Shown here piece after piece: positions 31,441 through 40,297 of a stretch of 64,000 nt of DNA (the first letter of the stretch is position 1; each line of letters opens with the position of its first letter). This DNA comes from Ewingella americana ATCC 33852 (lineage in GTDB: Bacteria > Pseudomonadota > Gammaproteobacteria > Enterobacterales > Enterobacteriaceae): assembly GCF_000735345.1 (NCBI RefSeq), contig NZ_JMPJ01000038.1, positions 87,770-151,769 of the forward strand, written 5' to 3'. The notes under the pieces are model-generated. The model had not been told where the DNA came from, did not search any database, and worked only from the letters and a program-made list of their open reading frames with translations. Made by a program: the position numbers and the translations under genes.

Positions 31441-32322
31441 ATGACGCCTATTACCTCAACGCTGGATCTCGACGCGCTGCGCAGTTTTGTGGTGGGAATT
31501 GAGTGTGGCAGCTTTGCTCAGGCCGCCGCGCGCCTGCACCGATCCACCTCGGCGGTGAGCGTACACGTCAAAAAGCTTGAGCAGCAGTGCCAGGCGCAAC
31601 TGGTGAAAAAGCAGGGGCGTCACTTGGTGCTGACCCCCAGCGGCGAGCGGCTGATGGGCTATGCCAAACGACTTTTGGCGGTTAACGATGAGGCGCTGAT
31701 GTCGCTGCGCGGTGCGTTATTGCAGGGCAGCGTGCAGCTCGGCTTGCAGGAAGATTTCGGCGAAAGCTTTATTCCGCCGGTACTCGGGCAGTTCGCCAAA
31801 GCCCACGGCGGGGTGCAGGTGACTGCACATATCGCCCGTAATCAGGTGCTTACCCAAGCCACAGAAAGTGGCGAAATGGATCTGGCGCTGATTTGGTGCC
31901 AACAGCCGCCGCACAATGCGTTTACGCCATTGAAAAGGTTGCCGCTGCGCTGGATCTCCACCCCGGACTTCCCCCTGAGTGACTATCTCCAGCGCGGCGA
32001 ACCCGTGCCGCTGGTGATGTTCGACTCGCCGTGCCTGTTTCGCAAATGCGCCACCGACGCGCTTGACGCGGCGGGCATTGCGTGGCGGGTGGCCTTTGTC
32101 AGCCAGAGTCTGGGCGGGATATGGGCGGCGGTGAATGCGGGATTAGGGATCACCGTGCGCTCGGCAATTGGCGTGCCGGACTCGCTGACGTCAACTCTCA
32201 GTGCCCAACTGCCCGCCCTGCCTTCCATGGGCATCGGCCTGATCCAGCGCCAGCCGAAACCTTCTGAAGTGGTAGAACAACTGAAGCAATTGCTATTACT
32301 GGAGCTGGAACGGCAGCTCTGA
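31441..32322 (+). CDS. LysR-type regulator
   Basis: A 293-residue LysR regulator: LDALRSFVVGIECGSFAQAA, then HRSTSAVSVHVKKLEQQC for the DNA-recognition helix, and a C-terminal effector domain. GGGAG precedes the ATG. It is divergent from the CMD/tautomerase pair and most likely regulates them; the two starts are about 100 bp apart. It is convergent with the DUF1345 gene, one bp apart. Confidence 0.88.
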   Translation: MTPITSTLDLDALRSFVVGIECGSFAQAAARLHRSTSAVSVHVKKLEQQCQAQLVKKQGRHLVLTPSGERLMGYAKRLLAVNDEALMSLRGALLQGSVQLGLQEDFGESFIPPVLGQFAKAHGGVQVTAHIARNQVLTQATESGEMDLALIWCQQPPHNAFTPLKRLPLRWISTPDFPLSDYLQRGEPVPLVMFDSPCLFRKCATDALDAAGIAWRVAFVSQSLGGIWAAVNAGLGITVRSAIGVPDSLTSTLSAQLPALPSMGIGLIQRQPKPSEVVEQLKQLLLLELERQL

Positions 32323-32323
32323 G

Positions 32324-32995
32324 CTAGCTCATTAACCCTGCCGCGACATTCACCGACAGCCCCAGCACCGCCAGATTAAACACAAACGCCAGCACCGATT
32401 GGATCAGCGTAATGCGCCGGACTTCGGTATTGCCGGTGGCGACATCGGCAGTCTGGCAGGCCACCGCCAGCGTGAAAGAGAAGTAGAGGAAATCCCAATA
32501 TTCTGGCTTTTCGATTTTATCCGGGAACAGCAGCGCCTTGTGGGACTCCGCGCCGCGACGGTAATAGAGATGGGCGTAGTGCATCGAAAAGGCCGTCGGC
32601 AGTAGCGACCAAGAGACAATCAGCGTTGTCACAGTAAGAATTAAATGGAAGGATTTCGCCGTGCCGGAGAGCTGCTTCACCGTGCTCAACTCCATAAAAA
32701 TCACCAGCATACTGACCAGACAGGTGATGCTCACCAGCGTCAGCACCTGCGTGGCGCTCTCATCCTGCGACTGCGCCACCTCGCGAATCCGCTCGGGTTT
32801 GGCGGTCATCATCTGCACCCAAATAGAAATCAGATAGAGCCACGCCAGCACATTCCAGCTGACCATTAACCTTTCAAAAACAGACAAATGCGCCGGAAAC
32901 AGTGGCAAAAGAAAATAGCACGCCACCCCCGCGATAATGGCACTCAGCAGGCGCGGGCGGTTATGAATGTAGTGCTTTAGGGGGAAGAGGGACAT
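32324..32995 (-). CDS. DUF1345 family inner-membrane protein
   Basis: A 223-residue integral membrane protein with about five hydrophobic segments (LLSAIIAGVACYFLLPLF, LMVSWNVLAWLYLISIW, VLTLVSITCLVSMLVIFM, LILTVTTLIVSWSLL, VLAFVFNLAVLGLSVNVAAG). The conserved KPEYWDFLYFSFT block is the hallmark of DUF1345. Function is unknown. It has no neighbours in its own direction. Confidence 0.85.
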   Translation of the reverse strand: MSLFPLKHYIHNRPRLLSAIIAGVACYFLLPLFPAHLSVFERLMVSWNVLAWLYLISIWVQMMTAKPERIREVAQSQDESATQVLTLVSITCLVSMLVIFMELSTVKQLSGTAKSFHLILTVTTLIVSWSLLPTAFSMHYAHLYYRRGAESHKALLFPDKIEKPEYWDFLYFSFTLAVACQTADVATGNTEVRRITLIQSVLAFVFNLAVLGLSVNVAAGLMS

Positions 32996-33293
32996 GGCGC
33001 GGCAAAACCTCAGGTTAATCAGTTAAGTTAACTGTAGCTGTGAAATGGTTTTCTCACCTTAGGCCCACTCTGGATCGCAAAGATCGAAAAAGATAACAAA
33101 TTGTTAAAAATCTTCGCATTCAACTAAAGCCAGTTGTCACATCTGCTATTCATCCTGTTTTCAGAAGTAAAAACTGCTCAGTTTTTATCTGCTGATATTT
33201 AACCCCAAGCTCCGTTGCTTTCCGCCCAATGTCACTGTCTTGTCAGCGCACAAGAAACATGCAAGTCTGCGATTTCTCCTAAAATGAAACGTT

Positions 33294-33310
33294 GGTTCAC
33301 TAGGTGAACC
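33294..33310. promoter_or_regulatory. Palindromic IclR-type operator
   Basis: GGTTCAC-TAG-GTGAACC, a perfect 7-bp inverted repeat, ends 22 bp upstream of the IclR gene start. It is well placed for autoregulation by an IclR-family repressor. Confidence 0.6.
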
Positions 33311-33332
33311 GATTGATAATAAAGGAAATTTA

Positions 33333-34127
33333 ATGACGGAATTCAATGTGGCTAGCGTGGATAGCGCGCTGCGTTTGCTTAACCTGCTGGCGGAAAATCC
33401 GGGGCTAGGGCTGAGTGCGATTGCGCGCAAAAGCGGCCTCACCAAGTCGCGAACCTATCGCCTGCTGTGCACGCTGGAAAACCAGTTTTTTGTCCAACGC
33501 TCTGGGGAGCCGGTGACTTATCGGCTGGGGCATCAGCTGCTGGTGCTGGGGGTTAATGCCCGGCGGCAGATAAACCTGACGGAAATCGCCGAGCCGGTGC
33601 TGGACCAGCTCAGCCAACAGCTGAATGAAAACCTGCAAATTCGTCTGCGCGAAGGGAATGAGATCGTGCAGATCGCCGTGCGCACTTCGAGGCAGGTGCT
33701 GCAAGTGCGCAGCGCGGTGGGCAACCGCCGCAAGCTGGGGGCCGGGGCCTCCGGCAAGTTACTGCTGGCCTATGCTCCCGAGACTTTGCGCGATGAGTGT
33801 GTACAGCAGTCGTCGCAGCCCGAGGCTCTGCGCGCCTTATTAGCAGATATCAACCAGCAGCAGCTCTGTTGTTCGCAGGGCGAATTGACGGCGGGCGTCT
33901 GGGCTTTCGCCGTGCCGATTTTTGATAATCACAATCACTGCGTGGCCTCCCTCAGCCTGAGCGCACCCGCCAGCCGCGCGGAGCAACATCGGCAGCTGAT
34001 GATTGAGGCGCTGCACCGCGCCGCGGCGCAGATCTCTCACCAGTTGGGTAGCCCGGCCTATGGCGCGCTGCCGCTGGCTCCACTCCTCGCTTCCTATCAT
34101 GACAATAAGGCGGAAATTGATGGCTGA
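33333..34127 (+). CDS. IclR-family regulator
   Basis: A 264-residue IclR-type regulator. The N-terminal winged helix (VDSALRLLNLLAENPGLGLS, AIARKSGLTKSRTYRLLC) is followed by the effector domain with LGAGASGKLLLAYAPE. AAAGGAAA precedes the ATG. Its last eight bases overlap the transporter start, so the regulator is translated with the transporter and hydrolase that it probably controls. Confidence 0.88.
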   Translation: MTEFNVASVDSALRLLNLLAENPGLGLSAIARKSGLTKSRTYRLLCTLENQFFVQRSGEPVTYRLGHQLLVLGVNARRQINLTEIAEPVLDQLSQQLNENLQIRLREGNEIVQIAVRTSRQVLQVRSAVGNRRKLGAGASGKLLLAYAPETLRDECVQQSSQPEALRALLADINQQQLCCSQGELTAGVWAFAVPIFDNHNHCVASLSLSAPASRAEQHRQLMIEALHRAAAQISHQLGSPAYGALPLAPLLASYHDNKAEIDG

Positions 34128-35532
34128 TCTCTCAAAAGAGGCTGCACCGGCGAGCTCGCCAATGCGCCAGATGAACCCAACCTTGGTGCTGCTGTTTATC
34201 GTGCTGTTGGCGGTGGTGATGACTTGGGTACTGGATTCCGGGCAGTTTCAGCATGAAGGCAAAAAAGTGCTGCCCGGCACCTATCAGGTGATCGACAAAA
34301 GCTTCTCGCTGGGGCAAGTGGTGGGCCTTGGCGCGTCGGACAGCAGCGCGCAGGCCCAGCCCGCCAGCCTGATTGACGGCTTTCTGGCGATCCCAGCGGG
34401 CATCATCAAGCAGGCCAGTCTGATTGTCATGGTGCTGTTTATCGGCGGCATGTTTGGCATTTTGAATGAGGCGGGGGCTATCTCGGCGTCGCTCGAAAGG
34501 CTGCTCAGCGTCACTAAAGGCAATATTTATGTGCTGGTGCCGTTCCTGATGATTGCCTTCTCTGCGGGCAGCACCTTTATGGGGCTGGCCAAGGAGTATC
34601 TGCTGGTGATCCCCATCGTGGTGGCGCTGATGAATCGCCTCGGGCTGCCGAATATTCTCGGGCTAGCAATTGTGGCGATCGCGGTGAAAGTCGGCTATTT
34701 GGCGTCTATTACCAACCCTTACGCACTCTCCATCGCCCAGCCGCTGGTTGGCCTGCAAATCTTTAGCGGCCTGAGCATGCGCGTGTTCTCTTACTGCGTG
34801 TTTATGTTGTTCGGCGTGCTGTACGTGCTGTGGGCCATTCGCAAACACGGCAAGCTGAAGGACGCCACGGTGGCCTTTTCCGCCACGCGCCTCTCTTCGC
34901 GCCACACCCTGATGATGTTGACCCTGACGGTGGGCATCGCTTTCATGGTCTACGCCGCCAACCAGTGGCAGTGGAAAAACGCCCAGTTGGCTTCTTACTA
35001 TCTGTTTATGAGCATGCTTTTCGCCGCGATGAGCGGGCTAGGGGCCAGCGCCTCGGCCGACGCCTTTGTCAGCGGCATGAAGAAAGTGCTGATTGCCGGA
35101 TTGCTGATTGGGCTGGCGACGGCGGTGGAAATCGTCCTCAGCCAAGGCAAGGTGATGGACACGCTGATTAACGATTTGGTGCAACTGGTGGGGCAGCACG
35201 GCGCCTATGTCTCGGCATACGGCATGTTTATCTGCCAGCTGCTGCTCGACATCGTGATCCCTTCTACCTCGGGGCAGGCGGCCGTGACCATGCCGATCCT
35301 CGGGCCGCTCGGTCAGCTCTCCGGCGTCGCGCCGCAAACGACCGTGCTGGCGTTCTTATTTGGCAACGGGCTGACCAACATGATCACGCCAACTTCCAGC
35401 GGGCTGCTGATTTTCCTCGCCTCGGCACAGGTCGGCTGGACCCAGTGGGCGAAGTTCATTCTGCCGCTGTTTCTGTTTTTCATGCTGTTGAGTATCGCCA
35501 TGCTGACCTTTGCGGTTTCCATTGGCTATTGA
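34120..35532 (+). CDS. YfcC/DcuC-like transporter
   Basis: A 470-residue inner-membrane transporter with about 12 hydrophobic segments. The C-terminal PSTSGQAAVTMPILGPLGQL and TPTSSGLLIFLA blocks match the ion-transporter fold of YfcC. The start is set at 34120, eight bases before the IclR stop, with AAGGCGG upstream. Located between a regulator and an Xaa-Pro-type hydrolase, it probably imports the hydrolase substrate (a peptide or an acylated amino acid). The exact cargo is not known. Confidence 0.82.
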   Translation: MADLSKEAAPASSPMRQMNPTLVLLFIVLLAVVMTWVLDSGQFQHEGKKVLPGTYQVIDKSFSLGQVVGLGASDSSAQAQPASLIDGFLAIPAGIIKQASLIVMVLFIGGMFGILNEAGAISASLERLLSVTKGNIYVLVPFLMIAFSAGSTFMGLAKEYLLVIPIVVALMNRLGLPNILGLAIVAIAVKVGYLASITNPYALSIAQPLVGLQIFSGLSMRVFSYCVFMLFGVLYVLWAIRKHGKLKDATVAFSATRLSSRHTLMMLTLTVGIAFMVYAANQWQWKNAQLASYYLFMSMLFAAMSGLGASASADAFVSGMKKVLIAGLLIGLATAVEIVLSQGKVMDTLINDLVQLVGQHGAYVSAYGMFICQLLLDIVIPSTSGQAAVTMPILGPLGQLSGVAPQTTVLAFLFGNGLTNMITPTSSGLLIFLASAQVGWTQWAKFILPLFLFFMLLSIAMLTFAVSIGY

Positions 35533-35550
35533 TGAAACAAGGAGCGTTTT

Positions 35551-37410
35551 GTGAACAAAAGCCAGTCTAACGTTGTAGCGCACCCGATGGTGCGATTGGG
35601 AGATTGCCGGGTGGCGATGCGCGACGGCGTGCATCTGTCGACTGATGTCTATCTGCCGGATGCGCCGATTGCGCCCTTGCCGGTGGTCATCGAGCGCACG
35701 CCTTATGATAAGCGCGGGCAATCGCGCTCGGAGGTGAATCGCGACGGTACGCAGATATCGCGGGAAGCCATGGCGCTGGCGCTGGTCAAGCGTGGCTACG
35801 CGGTGGTGTTTCAGGATTGCCGTGGTCGCTACGGCTCGGAGGGGATATTCACCAAATACACCTCGGAAGGGCCGGACGGCGTCGACACGCTGGCGTGGAT
35901 CCTCGAACAGCCTTGGTGTAATGGGCAGATTGGCAGCATGGGGCTGTCCTATGCCGCCCACACCCAGATGGCGATGGCCTGCCTCAACCCGCCGGGGCTG
36001 AAAACCATGGTGCTGGACTCCGGCGGGTTCAGTAATGCCTATCGCTGCGGCATTCGTCAGGGCGGCGCGTTCGAGCTAAAACAGGCCACTTGGGCTTACA
36101 AGCAGGCGAAAGAGAGCCCGGAAGCGCAGCAAAATCCGCTGATCCTTCAGGCGCTGGAGCAGGAAGATATCCGCGACTGGTTTGCCGCCATGCCGTGGAC
36201 GCCGGGCCATTCGCCGCTGCGCCACGTGCCGGAGTATGAGGCTTATCTGTTCGAGCAGTGGTCACAGGGCACCTTCGGGCCATATTGGCAGCAAAACGGG
36301 ATTTATGCCGAGGGGAGCTATGAGCGAATCCCGGATATGCCGGTGCTGTTTATGTCGAGCTGGTATGACGCCTACGTCAGTTCCACCTTGGATAACTTCA
36401 ATGCGTTTTGCCGTGGGAAAACCGCGCCGCAGCGCCTGATCATGGGGCCATGGCTGCACGGCGATCGTAATGTGACTTATAGCGGCAATGTGGAGTTTGG
36501 CGACGCGGCGGCCTTTGACGCCAATGTGGAGACTGACTGGCTGAGTTGCCGAATCGACTGGTTTGACCGCTGGCTCAAACCGACGGAAGCCCAGCCGCAG
36601 GGCCATCAGGTTGCTGCTTTCGCCATGGGCGGCGGCAGCGGGAAAAAGGATGAAAGTGGGCGACTTATTCACGGCGGCCAGTGGCTGCATGATGTGCAGT
36701 GGCCGCTGGCGGAGAGTCAAAAGCAGGTGCTGTATCTGCATGCCGACCACAGTCTGTTGTCGCAGCCGCCGGAGAGCGCACAGGGCGAATTGCGCTATCA
36801 GGCCGACCCACGCAACCCGGTACCCACTATCGGCGGGGCGCTGACTTCGGGCCTGCCGGTGTTCGCGGGGGGCGCGTTCGATCAGCGCGAAACGCCGGAG
36901 TTCTTCGGCAGCCGCGGCGACAATCTGCCGCTCAGTGCTCGCTCTGACATTTTGGTGTTTGAAACCGGCCCGCTGACCGAAGACCTGCTGTTGGCGGGGG
37001 AGATCCGCGTTCACCTTTGGGTAGCCAGTGACGCGCCGGACACCGATTTCACCGCCAAACTGGTGGATATCTATCCGCCCTCTGAGGACTACCCGCAGGG
37101 CTATGCGATGAATATCACCGACGGGATCATTCGCTGCCGTTATCGCCATGGCTGGGACAGAGAGCAGATGCTGACACCGGGACAAGCCGCGGAAGTGGTT
37201 ATTGAGCCTTTCGCTACCTGTAATCTGTTCCGCGCCGGGCATCGCCTGCGGCTGGATATTGCCAGCAGCAACTTCCCACATTTTGATTGCAACCCGAACA
37301 GCGGCGAGCCGGAGGGGCAGGCGCGATTAAAGCGAGTCGCGACCAATAGTGTGTTTGTTTGCGCGGGGAGAGCCTCGAGGCTGGAACTGACGGTGAAGAA
37401 GGGGAGTTAA
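35551..37410 (+). CDS. CocE/NonD-family hydrolase (first copy)
   Basis: An alpha/beta hydrolase of the CocE/NonD (Xaa-Pro dipeptidyl-peptidase S15) family, 619 residues. The catalytic triad is visible as S133 in GSMGLSYAA, D273 in SWYDAY and H303 in GPWLHGDR; the C-terminal jelly-roll domain (about 390-610) ends with the HFDCNPNSG segment. There is no signal peptide. It begins at a GTG with AAGGAG six bases upstream and is co-transcribed with the IclR regulator and YfcC-like carrier. Family substrates include peptides, beta-lactam esters and cocaine; this one is not determined. Confidence 0.85.
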   Translation: MNKSQSNVVAHPMVRLGDCRVAMRDGVHLSTDVYLPDAPIAPLPVVIERTPYDKRGQSRSEVNRDGTQISREAMALALVKRGYAVVFQDCRGRYGSEGIFTKYTSEGPDGVDTLAWILEQPWCNGQIGSMGLSYAAHTQMAMACLNPPGLKTMVLDSGGFSNAYRCGIRQGGAFELKQATWAYKQAKESPEAQQNPLILQALEQEDIRDWFAAMPWTPGHSPLRHVPEYEAYLFEQWSQGTFGPYWQQNGIYAEGSYERIPDMPVLFMSSWYDAYVSSTLDNFNAFCRGKTAPQRLIMGPWLHGDRNVTYSGNVEFGDAAAFDANVETDWLSCRIDWFDRWLKPTEAQPQGHQVAAFAMGGGSGKKDESGRLIHGGQWLHDVQWPLAESQKQVLYLHADHSLLSQPPESAQGELRYQADPRNPVPTIGGALTSGLPVFAGGAFDQRETPEFFGSRGDNLPLSARSDILVFETGPLTEDLLLAGEIRVHLWVASDAPDTDFTAKLVDIYPPSEDYPQGYAMNITDGIIRCRYRHGWDREQMLTPGQAAEVVIEPFATCNLFRAGHRLRLDIASSNFPHFDCNPNSGEPEGQARLKRVATNSVFVCAGRASRLELTVKKGS

Positions 37411-37426
37411 CAGCAGAGGGAGAAGC

Positions 37427-37453
37427 AAGGTGCAGCCGCGATGGCTGCACCTT
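37427..37453. terminator. Bidirectional hairpin between convergent genes
   Basis: A perfect 11-bp stem AAGGTGCAGCC/GGCTGCACCTT with a 5-base loop between the CocE and nucleoside-transporter genes. It has no long T tract. Confidence 0.7.
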
Positions 37454-37469
37454 GAGAGTTCGCGGGGGA

Positions 37470-38657
37470 TTAACGGTAAACCAGACCCACGATAGAAGCA
37501 GACAGCAGGCTCACCAGCGTTGCGCCAACCAGCAGGCGGAAGGCGGCGCGAGCAACCATGTTACCTTGAACTTCTTCGATACTTTTTACGGCACCGGCAA
37601 TGATACCGACGGTAGAAATGTTAGCGAAGGAGACCAGGAACACCGACAGAATCGCTACTGTGCGTGGTTCCAGATGGGCAACCAAGTCTTTCATCTGCAA
37701 CATGGCGACGAATTCGTTAGCCACGATTTTGGTACCCATGATGCTGCCCGCGGTCAGTGAGTCTTGGCTCACGATGCCGGTCAACCAAGCCACTGGATAG
37801 AACAAGTAGCCGATGATGTCTTGGAAGCTCTTGCCGAAACCGCCGAGGAAGATGGCGTTAACCATCGCTAGCAGGGCGTTGAAGCCAACCAGCATCGCGG
37901 CAACGATCATTGCCATTTTGAAACCGGCCATGATGTACTCGCCCAGCATTTCTACGAAGCTGTGTTTCGGCACATTCAGTTTAGGCATTTTATTATCGGC
38001 TTCGTCAGAATATGGGTTAACCACCTGCAACACTGCGAAGGTAGAAAGCATATTCAGGATAAGCGACAGCATCACGTAACGCGGTTCCAGCAATGTCATA
38101 TAAGAACCAACAATAGACATGGAAACGGTAGAGATCGCGGTTGCCGATAATGTATACATGCGGCGTTCATTAAGGTGCGGAACAATATCTTTAATAGCGA
38201 TGAAGTTTTCTGATTGGCCGACCAATAAAGAACTCACGGCATTAAAGGATTCCAGACGCGGCATTCCATTAATTTTGGATAAGAGATAGCCGATGCCTTT
38301 AATCATTAATGGCAGAATACGCAAATGCTGGAGAATACCAATCAGCGCGGAAATAAAGATGATTGGGCATAATACGAATAAGAAGAAGCTGAACTGGTTG
38401 TCATTAACCAGACCGCCAAATACAAAGTCAGTACCGACGCGAGCGTAGCTCATCAAGTCAGTGAACACGCCAGATAGCCCAGAGATCAAGTACACACCAG
38501 CTTGGCTGTATAACAGCACCCATGCCAGTACGATTTCAATCACCAGAATTTGCACTACAAACCGCAATTTAACACCGCGTTTGTTGTAGCTTATCAGCCA
38601 GCCGATACCGAATATCATTATAAGGCTCAGAAGGAAATGCAATATATTTGACGCCAT
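37470..38657 (-). CDS. Concentrative nucleoside transporter (NupC family)
   Basis: A 395-residue inner-membrane proton- or sodium-coupled nucleoside importer. The CNT signatures are clear: VLCPIIFISALIGILQHLR, GQSENFIAIKDIV, TISTVSMSIVGSYM-type segment, EPRYVMLSLILNMLSTFAVL, and NEFVAMLQMKDLV. It is close to E. coli NupC but shorter and with different ends, so an exact orthologue is not certain. GGAG precedes the start. A PurR-like box lies about 100 bp upstream, so purine-linked repression is plausible. Confidence 0.88.
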   Translation of the reverse strand: MASNILHFLLSLIMIFGIGWLISYNKRGVKLRFVVQILVIEIVLAWVLLYSQAGVYLISGLSGVFTDLMSYARVGTDFVFGGLVNDNQFSFFLFVLCPIIFISALIGILQHLRILPLMIKGIGYLLSKINGMPRLESFNAVSSLLVGQSENFIAIKDIVPHLNERRMYTLSATAISTVSMSIVGSYMTLLEPRYVMLSLILNMLSTFAVLQVVNPYSDEADNKMPKLNVPKHSFVEMLGEYIMAGFKMAMIVAAMLVGFNALLAMVNAIFLGGFGKSFQDIIGYLFYPVAWLTGIVSQDSLTAGSIMGTKIVANEFVAMLQMKDLVAHLEPRTVAILSVFLVSFANISTVGIIAGAVKSIEEVQGNMVARAAFRLLVGATLVSLLSASIVGLVYR

Positions 38658-38749
38658 GAAGGCTCCAATGAGTGTGAGTGGTGTTTTAAAGCGCGCACTA
38701 TAGCAGCAACGTCACAAAACTCACCTGATTTTTTCATAATGTTTGTCAC

Positions 38750-38765
38750 GAGCAATCGATTGCGT
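38750..38765. promoter_or_regulatory. PurR/LacI-family operator upstream of the nucleoside transporter
   Basis: GAGCAATCGATTGCGT fits the PurR consensus ANGCAANCGNTTNCNT at all specified positions but the first. The central 12 bp GCAATCGATTGC are a perfect palindrome. It lies about 95 bp before the transporter start. Confidence 0.55.
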
Positions 38766-38934
38766 TCAAAAAAGGAACAAACAGACTCTGTTACTTTAAA
38801 TAATGCCCTGAAGTGGTGAGGATTTTATTAATTCGCACTATTTTGGTGAGCAGATTTTTATTATAAAGAGCCGCGTTTAGCACATCTCGCTCTTTGCATT
38901 ACCTGCCACTCTTTACCAAACCCCTGGGGAGAAT

Positions 38935-39243
38935 ATGTTTACACAAGGACATTTTGTTAACGCTGAGATCCGCATCAAAGAAGAGGTGGATATTAATCTG
39001 GCCCTTACCGCGATTGAGCAATTTTGCGCCGACATGAATAGCGAGGCGGGTTGTTCATTCGCCATGGCGTTGCAGGATAAACAGGATCCGCGTCGGATCA
39101 TTCTCTGGGAACGCTATGAAGATGAAGCCGCGTCGCAGCGCCATTTCGACGAGGCCCACACCCAGCGCTTTATCCATTCCGGTCTGACTGAGTTTGTGCA
39201 GGCCACCTTGTGTCAATTGCCGGTCAAGGAGCCCGTCGCATGA
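38935..39243 (+). CDS. Putative quinol monooxygenase (ABM family)
   Basis: A 102-residue ABM-domain protein. The fold signature is the central RRIILWERYEDEAASQRHFDEAHT followed by a helix. Relatives such as YgiN modify quinols. GGAG is five bases from the ATG. The stop overlaps the start of the Gfo/Idh oxidoreductase (ATGA), so the two form a small operon. There is no neighbour that identifies its substrate. Confidence 0.78.
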   Translation: MFTQGHFVNAEIRIKEEVDINLALTAIEQFCADMNSEAGCSFAMALQDKQDPRRIILWERYEDEAASQRHFDEAHTQRFIHSGLTEFVQATLCQLPVKEPVA

Positions 39244-40241
39244 GCCAGACTAAAACGCTGAATTGGGGCCTGCTGGGCACCAGCTTTATCTCCGGCATTA
39301 TGGCCGAAGCGATTGAAAAGCATGAAGGTTCCAACCTGTACGCCGTCGCAGGGCGTTCGCCGAAAGGGCTGGAGGAGTTCTTAAACCAGCACCCGACGCC
39401 AACTCAGTATGACAATTACGACGCGCTGATTAACGACCCCGCCGTGGACGTGGTGTATATCGGCTTGCCAAATCATATTCATCATGAATATGTGATTAAA
39501 GCCGCCAACGCCGGTAAAGCCATTCTGTGTGAAAAATCGCTGTCTGTGACCATGGCCGACACCGACGCGGCCCTCGCCGCCGTGGAAAGCAACGGCGTGT
39601 TCTTTCTCGAAGGCTTGATGTACTTAACCCATCCTTTTGCCAGCAAAATTGCCGACGTGGTTGCCAGCGGCGAGCTGGGCGAAGTGCGCTCTATCAACGC
39701 CAGCTACTGCGCGTCCATTGCCCAGTTCGTCAATCCGGGCAGCAAAGGGGCTATTTACAACCTCGGCTGCTACCCGGCGTCGCTGATCCATTTAGTGATG
39801 CAAAGTGCCAGCGCGGACGGCACTTGCCCTGCGTGGGAGCTGACGGCGCACGGCCGCCGCAATCTGGGCGACGGCAACATCGGCGAGACGGCGGCCACCA
39901 TCCAGTTCGCCAACGGCGCGCTGGCACAGCTGCACTGCGCGGAAGATTACGGCATGTTCTGGGCGTTTTCGGTGGCGGGCAGCAAAGGGCGGATGGAAAT
40001 CATCTCCAACCCGTGGCTGCCAGAGGCGCAGGGTAACGTGATCCGCGTGTTGCCATATGAAGGCGAAGAGCAGCGCCACGAGCTGAGTGCCGACGGCGAC
40101 GCCTTCCACTATCAGGTGCGCGCGGTGTGGCAGGCGCTGCAAAACGGTGAGAAAGCTTTGGCTCGCCCGGCGGTTCGCCCGCGGGACTCTCGCCAAATCA
40201 TGCATTTGCTGACCGAGTGGGAAAGCAAAACTCTCTGCTAA
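39240..40241 (+). CDS. Gfo/Idh/MocA-family oxidoreductase
   Basis: A 333-residue NAD(P)-dependent oxidoreductase. The Rossmann segment WGLLGTSFISGIMAEAI opens the protein, GRSPKGLEEFLN follows, and the family catalytic signature AGKAILCEKSLS (E-K-P/S motif) lies near residue 95. The start at 39240 overlaps the ABM gene stop. Enzymes of this type usually act on sugars, inositols or dihydrodiols; the substrate is not identified. Confidence 0.85.
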   Translation: MSQTKTLNWGLLGTSFISGIMAEAIEKHEGSNLYAVAGRSPKGLEEFLNQHPTPTQYDNYDALINDPAVDVVYIGLPNHIHHEYVIKAANAGKAILCEKSLSVTMADTDAALAAVESNGVFFLEGLMYLTHPFASKIADVVASGELGEVRSINASYCASIAQFVNPGSKGAIYNLGCYPASLIHLVMQSASADGTCPAWELTAHGRRNLGDGNIGETAATIQFANGALAQLHCAEDYGMFWAFSVAGSKGRMEIISNPWLPEAQGNVIRVLPYEGEEQRHELSADGDAFHYQVRAVWQALQNGEKALARPAVRPRDSRQIMHLLTEWESKTLC

Positions 40242-40263
40242 TCAGCAAGACGGCCATGACTCA

Positions 40264-40287
40264 GGCGCACTCCGGTGCGCCTTTTTT
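40264..40287 (+). terminator. Terminator after the Gfo/Idh gene
   Basis: A perfect 7-bp stem GGCGCAC/GTGCGCC with a TCCG loop and six T residues, 22 bp past the stop. Confidence 0.9.
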
Positions 40288-40297
40288 ATGGCTGACG

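Noticed and set aside
36262-37281. Long minus-strand open frame opposite the first CocE/NonD hydrolase
   Set aside because: It is a shadow of a conserved enzyme with no ribosome site or domain.
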